Positions 36,000 to 49,511 are shown, counted from the stretch's first letter. The stretch: 64,000 nt of DNA from Ilyonectria destructans (GCA_020740775.1 JAHEWK010000004.1:1054001-1118000), one strand, 5' to 3'. Notes: generated by a model not told the origin, from the sequence alone. Program-made: numbers and translations.

Positions 36000-38900
36000 A
36001 ATGGGATTTGAGGCGTCGAAGATGAAGAGACGAGACCGGAGTGGGGACGGAGAATCGATTTTGGCAACGTTGGCGAGAGCTTGGCTAACTGTTCGGCGAC
36101 CTCAGAGTCGAATGAAACTGCCTCGTTAGCAGCCCTCGGCCTCCTGTTTCTAATTCAATCATTAGTTATACCCAGAAAGTCTTACTTCTGTGTTGGATTG
36201 TTTTCTTCTTTTTCTTCCAGTTTCTTACGGTACAGATAGACTTGTGTATTGTCAAATATGACTACTTTAGGAATGATATTGGGTTGATCTTATGACGAAA
36301 ACCGTGAGGCGGATATCGCTCGGTGGGATATCGCTCTGAGATGGGGAGGGGAAAGGGGGGGGGGGGGGGTGTGTCTCGGGGACCAAGGTTACTAACAGGG
36401 GATGGCGAAGACATGTTTGCCAATTTTGGCGTGGCATCGTTTGTGCCATGGGCGCGATACCGATACCGACAAAGAATGCCTCGCCTGAGACGTGAGGCTT
36501 TGTCTCGCCTGCTATTGACCACTGGCGAGATGAAGATGCGAAACCGAGAATGGTCTGCTGGGCGGGGCAGGTTTGCGGTGGGTAGGAATGGTCGGCGACG
36601 GCGCAGCGCCGCGCAAGGCGGAGTCGCGGTTGGGAGATGACAGGTTACTAAATTAAGAATATCTCAGGATGGACCACGGCTGGGTACGTAGTAGGTCGTC
36701 GTCGGTCCTCCGCCGGAGTGCCAAGACCGGGAGGCTTGCGACTTCCTACTTGTCTTCCCCTTTCTTTTGCTGCCTTCCTGTCTGGGGCGGGTTGACAATG
36801 AAGACAATGGCCGTGGTCCAGCACTTACTGAACTTCCTTCATGCACTAGCAGGTGATGGGGTTGACTCCGGGGAGCGCACAGATGCAGCTGAAGTCGCAT
36901 GATAGCGTGCACTATGCCGCTGGGGGTAGGCAATGCTGGTCACTAACACACTGGGCATGGGTAGATGGCTACCCATCAGATAAATATGAATTTCTCTCCA
37001 AAAAAAAAAAATTTACTTACGTAGGTAGTATTGGAAGTCCACGATCACCTGTAATATAATCTTGCTTAAAACCTACGTTTTTGTCTTGGATTTGGTTAGT
37101 TGACAACTGGTGTTCACACCACTGCTTTCCTCGCCACGACTCGGCGCCATCGATGATCCGCCAAACACCCGACCGTATTTGCACTAAAAGAAAGGTTGCA
37201 TAAAACGACACAAGGTATGGCATGGAAGCTGGCTGCGTGTTGTCAGACGTTTGAGCCACCTTATGATTTGTTTCGTTTGAGGGGAAAAGGTCAATTCACC
37301 CTGTGACAATCCTGACAGCTGTTTCCCATCTTAGATGAGACAGAGAACCGCCTAAGCCCATGCCCCCCCAATGGGTCCTTTTACGAAGGATGCGCCCAGG
37401 AAAGGGACACACCCCTGGCGAAAGGTTGACACAGCCACAGGTCCACCGCTTGGGCCTCACGTTAAGGCATTCCCACCATGCCCACCCACATTTACTAACA
37501 TCATGCTGTAGCTCACTGTCTTTGGGGAGGTTGTCATCCGCGCTCGTGCTGATGGATGAGATGGAGGAAGGGGACGAGTAGGGCATGGGTTATGGATGGA
37601 TGATGGATCCCTCATTCAAGTGCGTCTCATCTCAGCGGCGGCGAAGCCGGTTCGACAGCCGTGGTGATGCATTAGTTGCATGTCCTGGCTGGTCGCTGTT
37701 GGAGCTACGCACTCACTAGAGATGCGCGCATCCTTCATCCATGCATCTGTTCCCATCCAGCTCCCTCACGGAAGGATCAACATTTAGTTCTCCCCCCATT
37801 CACCGACCTCATCCGTCACCCATCATCCCATGTTCCGTTTGGCGCTCATCTCCCAGGAACCCCCGGAGAGCCCGCACCCCCGAAGCTTAGTACACACCCT
37901 GGATAGACACGCAGGCTTCGCGCCGTCTTTCTCTTGATGGTTAATTCTGTCCTCCTCTTCCTCTTTCTTCCTCTTCTCCCCCTTCCTCGCCAGCGTCTGT
38001 CAAGCCAGAAAGGTCTGCGAATCGATCAAAATCTGATCAAAACGAACGAACGAGCGAGCAAGGGATTGACCCATACGGATCCATATATGCTACTGTTAGA
38101 ACGTCTGAGCATCGCCGCCTACCATCTCCGCCACGGTCTAAATAAGGGACGTCATCTTTCGTCCTTGGTCCTCCGCCCTTCGCCACAGCCTGACAGCCAA
38201 CGACGACCCCCTTGGTGCAGCGAGCGAATACTGTGCTGAAATACCTGCTGAAGCGTGGAAGTTGACTGGACCTCTCCCAAGATCCAGGCCTCGCCATCAG
38301 CAGGTAGGTACCTTACCTAGCTGCCAACTCCAGTACAAGCACTAGCCGATCAGGCACAACCCCCCCCCCCCCCCCCCCTTAAGCGATACTAAACTACATG
38401 TACTGGTACAAGTACCAGTACCAGTACCAGCACCGCTCAGCTGAGCACTGACACCACGCGCGCCGCCTCCTCCGCCACAATCACCAAAACTAATTCTTGC
38501 ATTGCTGACCCCGGACTAGGCTTGAGAGATCGAGTGGTGAGTCAGTTCATTCTTTGAGGGAAATTAGATTGGGGCTGATGTTTTGTTTTGCGGGCAAAGC
38601 GGAAGAAGAAAAAGAGGCAAAAGAGGACGGGACGACCTGACTCGAATCAAGTCATTGCTTCTACTCTTGATTGCTTGATTGCTCACTCACGGCCAACTTC
38701 TTCGCCACCCTCGCCGGGCTAGATTTGACCACCTCAATCTCCACTGAGCAACACTCCGCCCACCAACCGAAAGTCTTCCCTTCGACCCAATCGACTAATA
38801 ATCCCCCCCCAGAGAGCCAGAACGAGCGTTGGTCTTCGGCGATTATTACCACCCGCCCATACCTCTGCGGACCGTGACGGGCCATCACTCTAGAGGCTAT

Positions 38901-39262
38901 TCCAGGGCCGTTCCCGACCGCTCCACAAATCCCGATCGACGGGCAGTCCAGCCTCGATAACTTAATTGGCTTGGTCTCCTCCCAGTCCAACTTTGGTCAG
39001 CTGAAGTTCCCAACCGACCAGATCAGATCGGGTGGCAAACCAGGTGCTTAGCACGGCCCCCTCGTCTTCTCACACAAGTCCGACCAGGATCTAGAATATC
39101 CAAAGTTCCAATCATCCAATACCGTGGTAGTGGTGCTTGAAGGGCCGAGGCTTAAGGCGAAAGCTCACCCCAAGCCATCTTGCCATCCTACCGACATACG
39201 GTTCCGTGCCAAGCCTTGTGCCGCCACTTCACTTGGAACCCAGCCGCCGGATCCTTCAAAGC
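36000..39262. other. Large gene-poor region with homopolymer runs
   Basis: About 3.3 kb without a gene I can support. It contains a run of G at about 36357-36370, a run of A at about 37000-37011, a run of C at about 38360-38378, and a repeated GTACCA word at 38400-38432. Long pyrimidine tracts (37940-37990) resemble a fungal 5' leader, so part may be promoter and long 5' UTR of the gene that follows. Short open frames (for example 36323-36640 on +) lack family similarity. Confidence 0.4.
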
Positions 39263-40003
39263 ATGGGCACGAGGTGGACTACTCAGTCTCTCCACTCGGC
39301 CAGCTACCCTGCTTCTACTTCTGCTTCTGCTGCTGCTTCTACTTCTACTGATTCACTCTCATTACTACCATCCTCCTCCTCCTCCATCTCTTCTTCACTA
39401 TCGCCAGCATCTTTGCCTCCGTTCTCGCCGCCACTCTCCCCGTCGACCCTACCCCCACTACCGCCTCCGCCCCTCTCAACATCCCTGACTCCGGCCCCGG
39501 TCTCCGTGTCCGTCTCCGCTTCGGCATCATCTTCGCACAACACCACCCGTCTTGACCCGGAACTCTCTATCGACCCTCATCTCCGGCCTCGATCGACCTC
39601 CCAGTCTCGGTTCCGATCGCGTTCGCGTTCCCGCTCGAGTACTACTTCCCATCTTCCTCCTCCAGATATCCTCCTCAATTGCGATTCCATTCCCTCCACC
39701 GTCGCCATGGCTGAACGGCCTGCCATTTACGTTCACTTCGAGTTCGGGGTGGCGTGGACGCCCCGGCATCCTCACCGAAATCACCAACTCACATATGCGT
39801 CGAAAAATATGCGAGATCGAGCAAGTCAATTCCCTCGACAGCTTCCTCCGCCGAATACAAACTACCTGACCAACGTCATCCCATATCAGCAGCCACCTCA
39901 ACCTCAGATCCAACCACAACATCAACATAATGTCCACAGTCAAAATACTCAACAATCGTACTTTCCCAGAGACATTATAGTTCTGCCACCGCCAGTGCAG
40001 CAG

Positions 40004-40034
<31 letters not shown>

Positions 40035-40849
40035 CATATCCCCAGAACCAACAATGGCAAGCCTTGCACCCCCAACGAACATCTCGCACGCAAAGCAGAA
40101 GCTCCCATGAGCGCGGGAGGTCGGCTCCTCCTCCATTAAACAACAGTCCGTGGGATGCCAACCCGGAATTCCCCGCCGCCAATACGATGGCCAACAACCT
40201 GCCCAGAGATCAAAGGCCCAGACCTGAGCCTGAAGTCTGGAAAGCTCTCCCCGCAACTCCAAACCAGTTCCGACTAGGCGAAGACGGGATGCCATGGTCC
40301 TCTTGGACCTTCCCAATGGGCTTTTCTGACGATGATGTCGATGATATTGATGAACAAGGCTATCGACGCCGAAGCACGCCACAAGGCTCAGGAACATCGC
40401 CAGAATCCTCACGCCGACCTGACCCCAGTGATCGCGACAAGAGCAAGGTTCGAGAGATGCAGTCTTTGGCCGCAGCCTTGGTCACAGTTGACAATGGCTT
40501 CGAGGATCAATGGTGGTACCAAGGGCCCCGCCTCATCAATGTCGGAGGGAACATGCTCCCAACGACCGCTGGCGCCAGGACCGATATCGACGCACATGAT
40601 GATGTTCATGACGCTGACGGGACCATGGCTTGGATGGCTTCCAATCGGGATCAAGTAACCCAAGAGAACGGAGGATATCAAGAAGACCAAGAGGCTCCCC
40701 ACCCTTCTTGGGCATCTTTCCAGCTCAACTCACCTCGATCGAGCCTTGTGGACATCGTCTCGCCTGTGAGTGAGTTCTCGAGCCCTGCGTCCGGGTACCA
40801 GGGGCTCCATCGCTCGTTGACCACTCGGTCAGATGAGCTTCACATGTAA
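39263..40849 (+). CDS. Low-complexity protein of unknown function
   Basis: An uninterrupted frame ending at 40849. I do not recognise a family. The first ATG in frame is at 39263; a second at 39707 has a better context (GCC before and G after) and starts MAERPAIYVHFEFG, so the product is 528 or 380 aa. The region before 39707 is Ser/Pro/Thr-rich. After it come a Pro/Gln region with a poly-Gln run encoded mainly by CAA (about 40000-40032), an Arg/Ser patch, and a more conserved-looking C-terminal part: DGMPWSSWTFPMGFSDDD, REMQSLAAALVTVDNGFEDQ, WWYQGPRLINVG. An intron between 39747 and 39842 cannot be excluded. It is the last gene before the AT-rich island; its base use is that of the gene-rich arm. 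Confidence 0.6.
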
Positions 40850-41405
40850 TGTAATACTCAATGGAATTCGGAGCACTCATATCTCTAACACACGTGCACT
40901 CCCCACTATCCTACTACCTTGTGCACTCAAGGTAGTCATCCAATTGTGATAGTATCTAGGCAGAACTGAGTATATTGTTCTAATAGACGCTGCTATTCCG
41001 GTAATAACATTGGAATTCAACTTTGTTTTAATAATAAAGAACTAAGTTATCAGGTTCTGTAGTGTCTCTAGAATTCATATAAATTATTATAGTGAGATTT
41101 AGTAGCGGATTAAGATGTAAATATACAGAAAGAAGAGGATATAATAGTGCTAACTACTATATTAAAGTAATATAATAGTACTTAATTATTCACTACTATA
41201 ATTACTTTAAATCTCTTAAGCTTTAAAAGAGTTTGAATTTTATATAATAAGAAAGAAATTTAATTTAACTGTTTTATTTAAGTTATAGTTAATATAGTAT
41301 TTTAAGATATAATAAAAGTAGTAATTAAATATTACTATATAAAAAGATATTAATATAAAGAAGAAAAATAGAAAAATAATAATAATTTATAATTTATAAT
41401 TTACT

Positions 41406-41510
41406 ATAATACTAACAGACTATATATAATTTATAAGGAATTTAATAATAATAATTAGATAGTAAAAAGATATATTCTAAATAATAATAAAATTAAAATT
41501 TATCTTTTAT
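41406..41510 (-). repeat. Partial copy (D) of the 206-bp repeat
   Basis: The first about 100 bases match the first part of copy C at 44703 (same words around AATTTATAAGGRATTTAATA and the following TAGTAAAAAGATATAT), then the match stops. It is in the same orientation as C, that is inverted relative to A and B. Confidence 0.6.
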
Positions 41511-41954
41511 AAGAGATAGTAGCTAAAGGCTAAAATTAAAAAAGAAATAAAACTTAAAGTAGATAAAATAATATAATTAGATTTTAATTTAATAAATCTA
41601 TTTTTAAAGGCTTATTTTTTTTACTTTATATTAATTTTTAGCTTTAAATAGATCTATTTAAATCTTAAGCTTATAAATTAATTTTAAAGGATTTTAATAG
41701 TAATCTATTAGTATTTTTATTACTTTCTTTTTAGTAAACTTAATTCTTTAGGCTTTATATATAGACTATATATATATATAATTCTATAACTATAAAGTTT
41801 AATATTTAAAATTAATATTATTATTCTTTTTATATATATAGTTATTTTATAATTAATCTTTTTATAATTTTCTTTTTCTTTTTAATATTTTAATTATAAT
41901 ATTATATATTTTTTAGTAGTTTTTTACTATATTAATATAATAAAAAAAATATAT

Positions 41955-42160
41955 AGAGATCTAATAGTAAATAAGAAATTAATAGTTAGCTAATATACTA
42001 ATTAATTAAAAAATAAAATTTAAATAATTAAATAATATTACCTCTTTAATTAAGAAAAGAAATAAGCTTTAATTTTATTATTATTAAAAATATATCTTTT
42101 TACTATTTAACTATTATTATTAAATTTCTTATAAATTATAATATCTTCTATTAATATTAT
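41955..42160 (+). repeat. 206-bp repeat, copy A
   Basis: Shares with copy B (43481) the start AGAGRTYTAATAGTAAATAA and the end TTAATATTAT or similar, with the same total length of 206 bases and differences that are mainly transitions. Nothing coding is seen. It may be an LTR or terminal repeat of a small element. Confidence 0.7.
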
Positions 42161-43480
42161 ATTTTAAAGCTTTTTTTATAATTACTTAAATTATAAAAAT
42201 AGTATCTAAATATATCTATAGAAAGATAATAGTAAATTTACTATCTTTAGTAATATTTACCTTTAGAATATTTTTAATCTATAAGAAAGTTAAAGGGAAT
42301 TTAAAAAAGATATTAACTATTTCTATAAGTAAAAATCCTTCTAATTATATATTAAAAGAGATTAATAATAAAGAACTTTTAAATTTTAAATTTAAATATA
42401 TCTAGAAATCTATATAATTATTAGTATAAATATCTATTAGAAAGTATATTAATATAGAGATTATATAAATAAAAAAGCTATAAAGAAGATATAAATTTAA
42501 ATTTAAATTTAAAAGGATTAAAATAGAGCTAATTAAAATCTTTTTAAAATCTTTTTAATTTTATATTTTATTTTAAAAAAAAGAAAAATAAAAAAATTAT
42601 AAATTTACTATTAAATTAAATTTAAAAGATAGATTAAAATTAAAAATAAAAAATATTATACTTCTTAAGATTCTAATTATAATTTAAAAGTAATTTAAAT
42701 AGCTATAAAAAATAGAATAAACTTTTACTAAAATACTAAAAATATATTATTTAGGCAGTTAGAAGATTCTTAAGATATTAAATAATATAGAAATTAAAAA
42801 ATAAGCTTATTAATTTTAATATTTAAATACTTAAAATCTTATTATAATTAAATATCTTTAAAATAATTAAAATAAATTTAAAAAATAAATAAAAAAGTTA
42901 ATAAAAAGCTTTAGTAATTATATAATTAATATTATATATAAAATAAAAATAGCTAAATAAAAAAGGAATTAATCTCTATATAACTTCTATATATATTTTA
43001 ATTTTCTTAAGAAATATAGCCTACTAGCTATTAATAAATATTAAATTAATTATTTTCTTATTAAATTTAAATTTAATTTTTATAAAATTATTTTTTAAAG
43101 TAAAATTTAAATTTTAAATTTTTTTAAAAAAATAGTAGTTTTTACTATTTAAATTTAAAATATTAAATATAGATATAGTAAAAAGAGAAAATTAAATTAA
43201 AATAATATAGAATAATTTTTTAAATTTATAAGAAAAAATAATATAAATTTTCTTTTTATAAAAGATTATTAAAATAATTAAGATAATTAATAGAGAAATA
43301 ATTTTAATTTAAAGAAAAAATTCTAAAGAATTATAATAATAAAGTCTAAAAGTACTATATTTATAATAGTAAAGAGTATTTTATATTTAAATATCTTAAA
43401 AAAATTTTTTTTAATAAAATTAAAATAAAAAAATAAAGAAAAATTAATTAATATAAATAATTTATATAGAGAGTATCCCT

Positions 43481-43686
43481 AGAGGTTTAATAGTAAATAA
43501 GAAATTAATAGTTAGCTAATATAGAGTCTAATTAAGAAGTAAAACTTAAATAATTAAATAGTATTACTCTTTTAATTAAAAAAAGAAGTAAGTTTTAATT
43601 CTATTATTATTAGAAATATACTTTTTTACTGCCTAATTATTATTATTAAATCCTTTATAACTTATAATATTCCCTACTAATATTAT
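43481..43686 (+). repeat. 206-bp repeat, copy B
   Basis: Direct copy of A and inverted copy of C; all three are 206 bases. With C it would frame a 1,428-bp element (43481-44908) having 206-bp terminal inverted repeats. Confidence 0.7.
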
Positions 43687-44702
43687 AATTTAATAGAAAT
43701 TAATAAATTAACTCTTAAAATTAAATTTTAAATAATTATTAAAATTATAATTAAATATAGAGAATTTATTAAAATTAATAGAATTTTAAATTTAAAAATA
43801 AAAATAAATTCTATTAGTAATAAGCTAGTAATTTATTTATATTTTTAAAGAAAAAAAATTAAAATTTTAAATTTAAAGGCTATTAAAGAATATAAAATTT
43901 AAATAAAATAAGTTTAAATTATCCCTTTTATAATAATAGATATAGAGCTAGATTAAAATCTTTATATAGATAATAATTAAAATTAAAAGGGATTTAACTC
44001 TCTTAAAAAGCCTCTTATTATTATTAATATTAATTTTAAAAAATTTAGCTATCTATTAAAATTTAATAAATTAAATATAGATATTTAAGATATTTTAAAT
44101 TAACTTAAAAATTATTTCTAAATATAAATTTAAATAACTATATAAGAATACTATAAAATCTATAAAATTATAATTTTAAATAAATTTTTTTAAATTTCTA
44201 ATAATAATCTCTAAAGTAAAAAAGAAAATTTTAATTTACTTTTTAAATTTTAAAATTATTAAGATATCTTTTTTAGCTAAAAGCTTTAAAATTCTATTTT
44301 TCTATTAAGTTATAAATTATAATATTAAATTACCTTTTAATAAAAAGCTTTTTTTTAAATTAATATATTTTTTATTTCTAAAGAAATTATAGATTTTTTA
44401 AAATTATATTAAAAGAAATCTAACTAATAGCTATATCTACTTTTTAAAAAGTTTAATAGAAGCTTCTATACTATTTATATTAAAATTAAATAGAAATTTA
44501 AAATTCTATATAAATTACTAAAGATTAAATATTATTATTAATATTATAGCTTAGGCTAAAAAGGCAGTTTAAAATAGCAGTATATAGAACCTATAGTTAA
44601 ACTCCAGCTAATTATAATAAAATTATAGAAAGTAAAAGTAGTATACTTCTAAAGTATTAATCTTAAAGTAGTATACTTTAAAATTAAATACTCTACTAAT
44701 TT

Positions 44703-44908
44703 ATAATACTGATAGGGGGTATTATAATTTATAAGGGATTTAATAATAATAATCAGATAGTAAAAAGATATATTTCTAATAATAATAAAATTAAAATTTA
44801 CTCTTCTTCTTAATTAAAAAGATAATACTATTTAATTATTTAAATTTTATCTTTTAGTTAGATTATATATTAACTAACTATTAATTTCTTATTTACTATT
44901 AGACCTCT
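44703..44908 (-). repeat. 206-bp repeat, copy C (inverted)
   Basis: Reverse complement of A and B over its full length. Its outer end (AGACCTCT) touches the start of the 381-bp LTR copy at 44908, so either the LTR inserted exactly at the edge of this repeat or the two are parts of one element. Confidence 0.7.
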
Positions 44909-45288
44909 ATATTGTAATGGTGCTGACAGGCATACTGGAGTTTAATAATAGTAGGTCTAGCTTGCTAAGACTAGATACTACTTAAAGGATCTGCTCGGCC
45001 TTTACTAAGGAGGGTATGCTTTTTCCCTTCTTTAATTTAATTTTTCGGGATAGTCTTTATTATTACCTTACTATTTAAATAGCTATTACAGCAGCTCTTA
45101 TCCCTTTATTCTTATTTCTTTAAGTTCCGTTGTGTTAAGAAGTATCTGATTAAGTACTTGCTTATTTATTTTACTAGAATTCCTCTACTGGTCTTAGCTG
45201 TAGGACCTCCTTCCAACCCGAACTTTAGGGTATCTTAAACTCTTACTGTTACGGGCTCTGTCTGTACTAAGTGTATCTCCCACTAATA
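44908..45288 (+). repeat. 381-bp LTR, left copy (least mutated)
   Basis: Direct repeat of 58737-59117: every landmark keeps the same spacing (offset 13,829), so the copies have no indels. The ends read TATATTG...CTAATA, which is what TG...CA LTR ends become after RIP. This copy still has many C and G bases where the right copy has T and A. No matching target-site duplication is seen around it (before: ACCTC; after: AAATA), and the DNA to its right is not like the DNA after the right copy, so it is probably a solo or rearranged LTR. Confidence 0.72.
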
Positions 45289-48200
45289 AAATATATCCCC
45301 TCTATTATAAGATCCCTCTATTAATCTATAGTATTCTTATTAGGTAGTTAATAGTTTTAGTTATAGAAATTATAAATATCTTAAAGTAGTTAACTTACTT
45401 AGGGGTATTAGGCCTTAATTATTTAGAAATAGTAGATTTTAAAAATAGAGACTCTAATTATAGATAGAGTAATATTATTAATATAATTAGTAGTATTTAT
45501 AGGAGAATTAGATATATTTATAAATTATAATATTAATTTCTAATTTTTATAGTATCTAAATTCTTATTAGTTTAATTACTTTTTATTTAGAAAGTAATTA
45601 TATTAAAAGTAATTAAAATTATATAATATAGTAGCTATATAAATATAGTTATATCTACTTAAATCTAATTTCTTTTTCTTTTTATTATTATTACTCTATA
45701 GGCCTATATTACCTATTATTCTCTTTATTTATTTTCTTTTTTTTAATTTTATCTTTTTTCTTATATATTATAATATTTTTAACTTCTACTTAAGGTTATA
45801 TTTATTTAGAGTAGATATCTAGCTATACTTCTTAAAGTACTTTTTAGGCTTTAATTTTAATTACTTTAGCCTATTTATCTCTATATAGAGAGTCTATTAA
45901 GGTTATAGATATTTAATATATATTCTATCTTTATTTTATTTTATAAAATAATAAGATTAATTAGTTTTAATTCTATATAGATTAAATTCCTTTTAATCTA
46001 AAGATAGTTTTCTATTTTTATAATAATACTACTTTTAGTTATTATTAATACTATATTTAGATTAAGGCTACTTATAAACTGTAAGTTTTTTCTTCTTTTT
46101 AACTATTTATTTACTAATTATTTTAGTATAGCTATAATAATAAAGAGAGATATTTTTAATTTTAGCTCTTTTTATTAATTTATATACTAGCTTCTAAAGT
46201 ATACTAATAGCTCTTACTGCCTTTTTAACTTAATCTTACTATAAATTAAGACTATAAAGACTATAATCCTACTACTAAAGAGTTTCTATTCTATAAAGAA
46301 GATTTACTTTATATATTATAGATTAAAGGGAATTATAGCTTTTACTTTAATAGATATTATTTATTTTAAATACTTAAAGTAAATTAGCTAATATTTTCTT
46401 TAAAAAGCTTAATTCTAATATAAAATTCTTACTGCTTTTTACTATATTACTCTAGCTATCTATAAGTTCTTTAGTAATATATATTAAACTGTAAGTACTA
46501 CTTCTAACTTCTTAATATAAATATTACTAATAGTTTATTCTAAAGAAATAATATTTAGGATATTTAAAATTAAATTAATTACTAATACTTTTAATTACTT
46601 ATATTAGATATAGAATTTTCTACTTAAATAGCAGCTAAAATTATATTTTATTAGAAGATTAAGATTATTATTAGTAATATCTATAAGAATAAAAGTAATT
46701 AAAATTAAGTTCTTTTTTTTATTTAGAGATAACTACTAGCTGAGGTTTTACTTTAGGTTTTTACTATTAAATTCTAAATAGCTTTAACTATACCTCTTTT
46801 TACTATTAAAAATAAGATTATTTAAAAGGAAATTATAGTACTAAATAAGAAGAATAAAGATAAAAAGAAATTTAAATTCTTTTTTACTTCTTATTAAGAT
46901 TTATATTATTATACTTTTAATTATTAGCTATTTAAAATAAAGTAAATTTAGACTCTAATTATAGAGGTTTTTTTCTTATAGATATTAATAGTTTCTTTTT
47001 TATATACTTTAATACTAATTAGATTTTAAGCTTTAATTTTAATTAATTAGTTATTAGAGCTTTTTATAGTCTTTCTTATTTTACTAGTAACTTTTTATTT
47101 TATAATCTTCTTTTTAAGTAACTATACTTTTACTTAAGTTTTATAGCTATTTTAATATACTTCTTAATTAATTTTTATATACCCTCTATATTATTTTTAA
47201 TAACCTATTAATTATACTTTAATAGTTAGTCCTTCTATTTAACTAAAAAGTAATTTACCTTCTATTTTTATTATTTATTTTTTATTTTTTTTACTTTCTA
47301 TTAAAAGTTAGTTTCTTTAAGATTTAGAATTAATAGTAATTTAAATTAATTTTAATTTCTAAGGTATTAAAGTTTTAAGAGGCTAATATAGAATATATTA
47401 TAAATATAACTATATTTATCTAAAAGAGCTAAATAGTATATTTATAATCTGATTTTCTTAAGAATTTAAAATAGATTAATTCTTTTTAATATTAATTTAT
47501 ATTTTTCTTTCTTAATATTAAGGTTTTTTATTATAAGACTAATTAAGCTGCTAATTATAAAAAAAATATCCTTATATTATTTATTATAATTATCTATCTA
47601 TCTTTTTATAGCTTTTTTCTAATACTCTTTAAGATCTTTATATAGCTTTTTAAGATAATATACTTTTATATTAATCTTTAGTATCCCCCTCTTAAGTATA
47701 TTATTTTTAATATATAAATTTAAATTAAAAAGGTAATTTATTAAAACTTTAAAAGAGAAGAATCCAGTTATATTATTTTTAGTATTATTATATATATATT
47801 ATACTAACTGCAGTAATACTATCTAATTGCTTTATTATTTATTAATAAAGTATTTTAAGTAATATTTTAAAATTTAGTTTATTCTCTTTATTTATCTATT
47901 AGTTTATAGATAAAATATTATTAAGAGATATCTTTTAATATTACTTTAGTAGTATAATTTAAACTAGAAATTACTTATAAATATTAAGCCTTTATTACTT
48001 ATAATTCCCCTAGGGGATTTATATCTTAATTTAATTTTATTATAGAAGAATTCTACTAGCTTTACTATATTAATTATTATTTAAATAAAAAGAAATACTA
48101 TATACTTTATATATTAGTTAATTATTATTAGAATTATATTGATTTCTTTTTCTTTCTATTAAACTAATAGAAGTTCTATAATAAAGTTTATTAAGATTTC

Positions 48201-49441
48201 TTATTAGAATTAATTTAATATTAAAAATAATATAAGCTTACTAAAGGGTTTATACCTCTTTACTATAGCTTCTTAATAGACTGTATATATCTAAATCTAA
48301 TCTTTAATATTCTTATTTATTTCTATTTAGTAGAAATATCTTTAGAGGAGAGTTTAAGTCTTTTTAGCCCTAAAATAGCTAATAAAGAGATTATTATAAT
48401 ATAATTATAGAAGAATATACTTTATAGCCTTTTTATTTAGAATAAATGATTATTACTTATAATAAAGTAATCTATTTCTAATAGATTAAAATTTACTCTT
48501 TTAAGTTATTATTATAAAGTTACTTCTCTTTTAATATTATATCTTTAGATTCTTATTCTAAAGAAATTAAATTAACTTTATAATTAGATAGAATATTACT
48601 ATCTTATAGACTCCTTTTTAAAATATAACCTTCTTAGCTATTAAAAGAAAGATAGATAGCTTATAGTCTATTTTCTCTTAGGTCTAATAGATTTAATTTT
48701 TTAAAGTTAATTTACTTAATATACTCTTTAGGGGATTTATAAATAAGTTTTTCTTATCTATATTAATATCCTTTTAATTTTAAGCTTCTTACTTTATCTA
48801 ATTAAGATTCTTTTTATTTTTTAAAATTTAAATTATTTTAATTTTAGCTAATTAGTATTTCAGTTAATTAAATAGTTTAATATTTAGAGGCTTCTTACTT
48901 TTAAATTTAAGCTATTTTAATAAACTATTAGCTAGATTTATCTTTTTAAGTTTATATTTTATTATAAAGTTATAAAGTATAAAGTAGATATACTATTTAA
49001 TCTATTTACTATTAAGCTTAAAATTTTTTATAAAACTTTATAAGTTAAAATAATTATTTAGAATCTTAATAGAAATTATAGCCCCTTTAAGATAGTATTA
49101 CTAATATTTAAATAACTCTATAATAGCTATTAATTTCTAATTTAGAGTATTATATTCTAATTTAGATTCTTTAAACTTCTATAACTAAAAGATAAAAAAA
49201 TAGTATAGTTCTTACTTATTAGACTGGAAAGTAATTTTAGCTATTATAAACCTAAAGGTATTAGTCTTTAAGTAGATAGAAAGAAATAGATTATAATACC
49301 TTAAGAGTAATACTTTTTAAAAAGCTTAAATAAGCTGATAAAATATTCCTTTTTTAGTTTTATTTAGTAAAATATACTCTAATTTCTTTCTATTTATATT
49401 TCTCTTTAGTAAATTACTTAGGGGTATAGTAATTTCTAAAC
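45289..49441 (-). mobile_element. Ty3/gypsy retrotransposon remnant (gypsy-1), part left of the Helitron
   Basis: A dead pol region read on the minus strand through many RIP stops. From right to left: the RT/RNase H junction at about 49441-49300 (ITIPLSNLLK), the RNase H part at about 49235-49070 (KLEYNTLNxKLIAIIELFK and xYYLKGA, compare the family pattern LNYxxxDKELLAIVxxFK), then the integrase core at about 48200-47970 (VKLVEFFYNKIKLRYKSPRG followed by IISNKG, compare PRGIVSDRG). Catalytic Asp codons have become Asn, as RIP would do (GAT to AAT). The gene order RT-RNase H-integrase is that of Ty3/gypsy. The 3' end towards 45289 is too degraded to resolve. Confidence 0.7.
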
Positions 49442-49446
49442 AGGGG

Positions 49447-49489
49447 AAACACAAAGCATGCGCGCTTCAGCGCGTTGCAAGCTTTGTTT
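49447..49489. repeat. Terminal hairpin of the Helitron (left end)
   Basis: Nested inverted repeat: outer arms AAAC-AC-AAAGC (49447-49457) and GCTTTGTTT (49481-49489), inner perfect stem CGCGC-TTCA-GCGCG (49461-49474). It is the only strong hairpin within 10 bases of an element end and lies outside the subterminal inverted repeat. In Helitrons such a hairpin marks the 3' terminus, which would make the left edge the 3' end. Confidence 0.7.
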
Positions 49490-49497
49490 AGAGAGGG

Positions 49498-49511
49498 CCT
49501 TGAGGAACGAA
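49498..49511 (+). repeat. Left subterminal inverted repeat of the Helitron (14 bp)
   Basis: CCTTGAGGAACGAA, the exact reverse complement of 58564-58577. It lies about 56 bases inside the left edge. Confidence 0.75.

Larger units (their letters stand above)
40990..49441. other. AT-rich, RIP-degraded transposon island (left part)
   Basis: Base composition falls abruptly just after the last gene to a sequence made almost only of A and T, with TA-rich words and stop codons in every frame. This is the expected result of repeat-induced point mutation (CpA to TpA on either strand) acting on repeated DNA. Identifiable contents are described separately: 206-bp repeats, a 381-bp LTR copy and a minus-strand Ty3/gypsy pol remnant. 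I found no intact gene in it. It could be a transposon nest at any heterochromatic site; nothing shows that it is centromeric or subtelomeric. Confidence 0.85.

Noticed and set aside
36323..36640. Possible small basic protein gene
   Set aside because: It runs through a poly-G tract, has no family resemblance and no support from splice signals or context.
39527..40033. Minus-strand frame beginning with a leucine run
   Set aside because: The leucines come from the antisense of the CAA poly-Gln repeat; the plus frame is longer and has normal composition.
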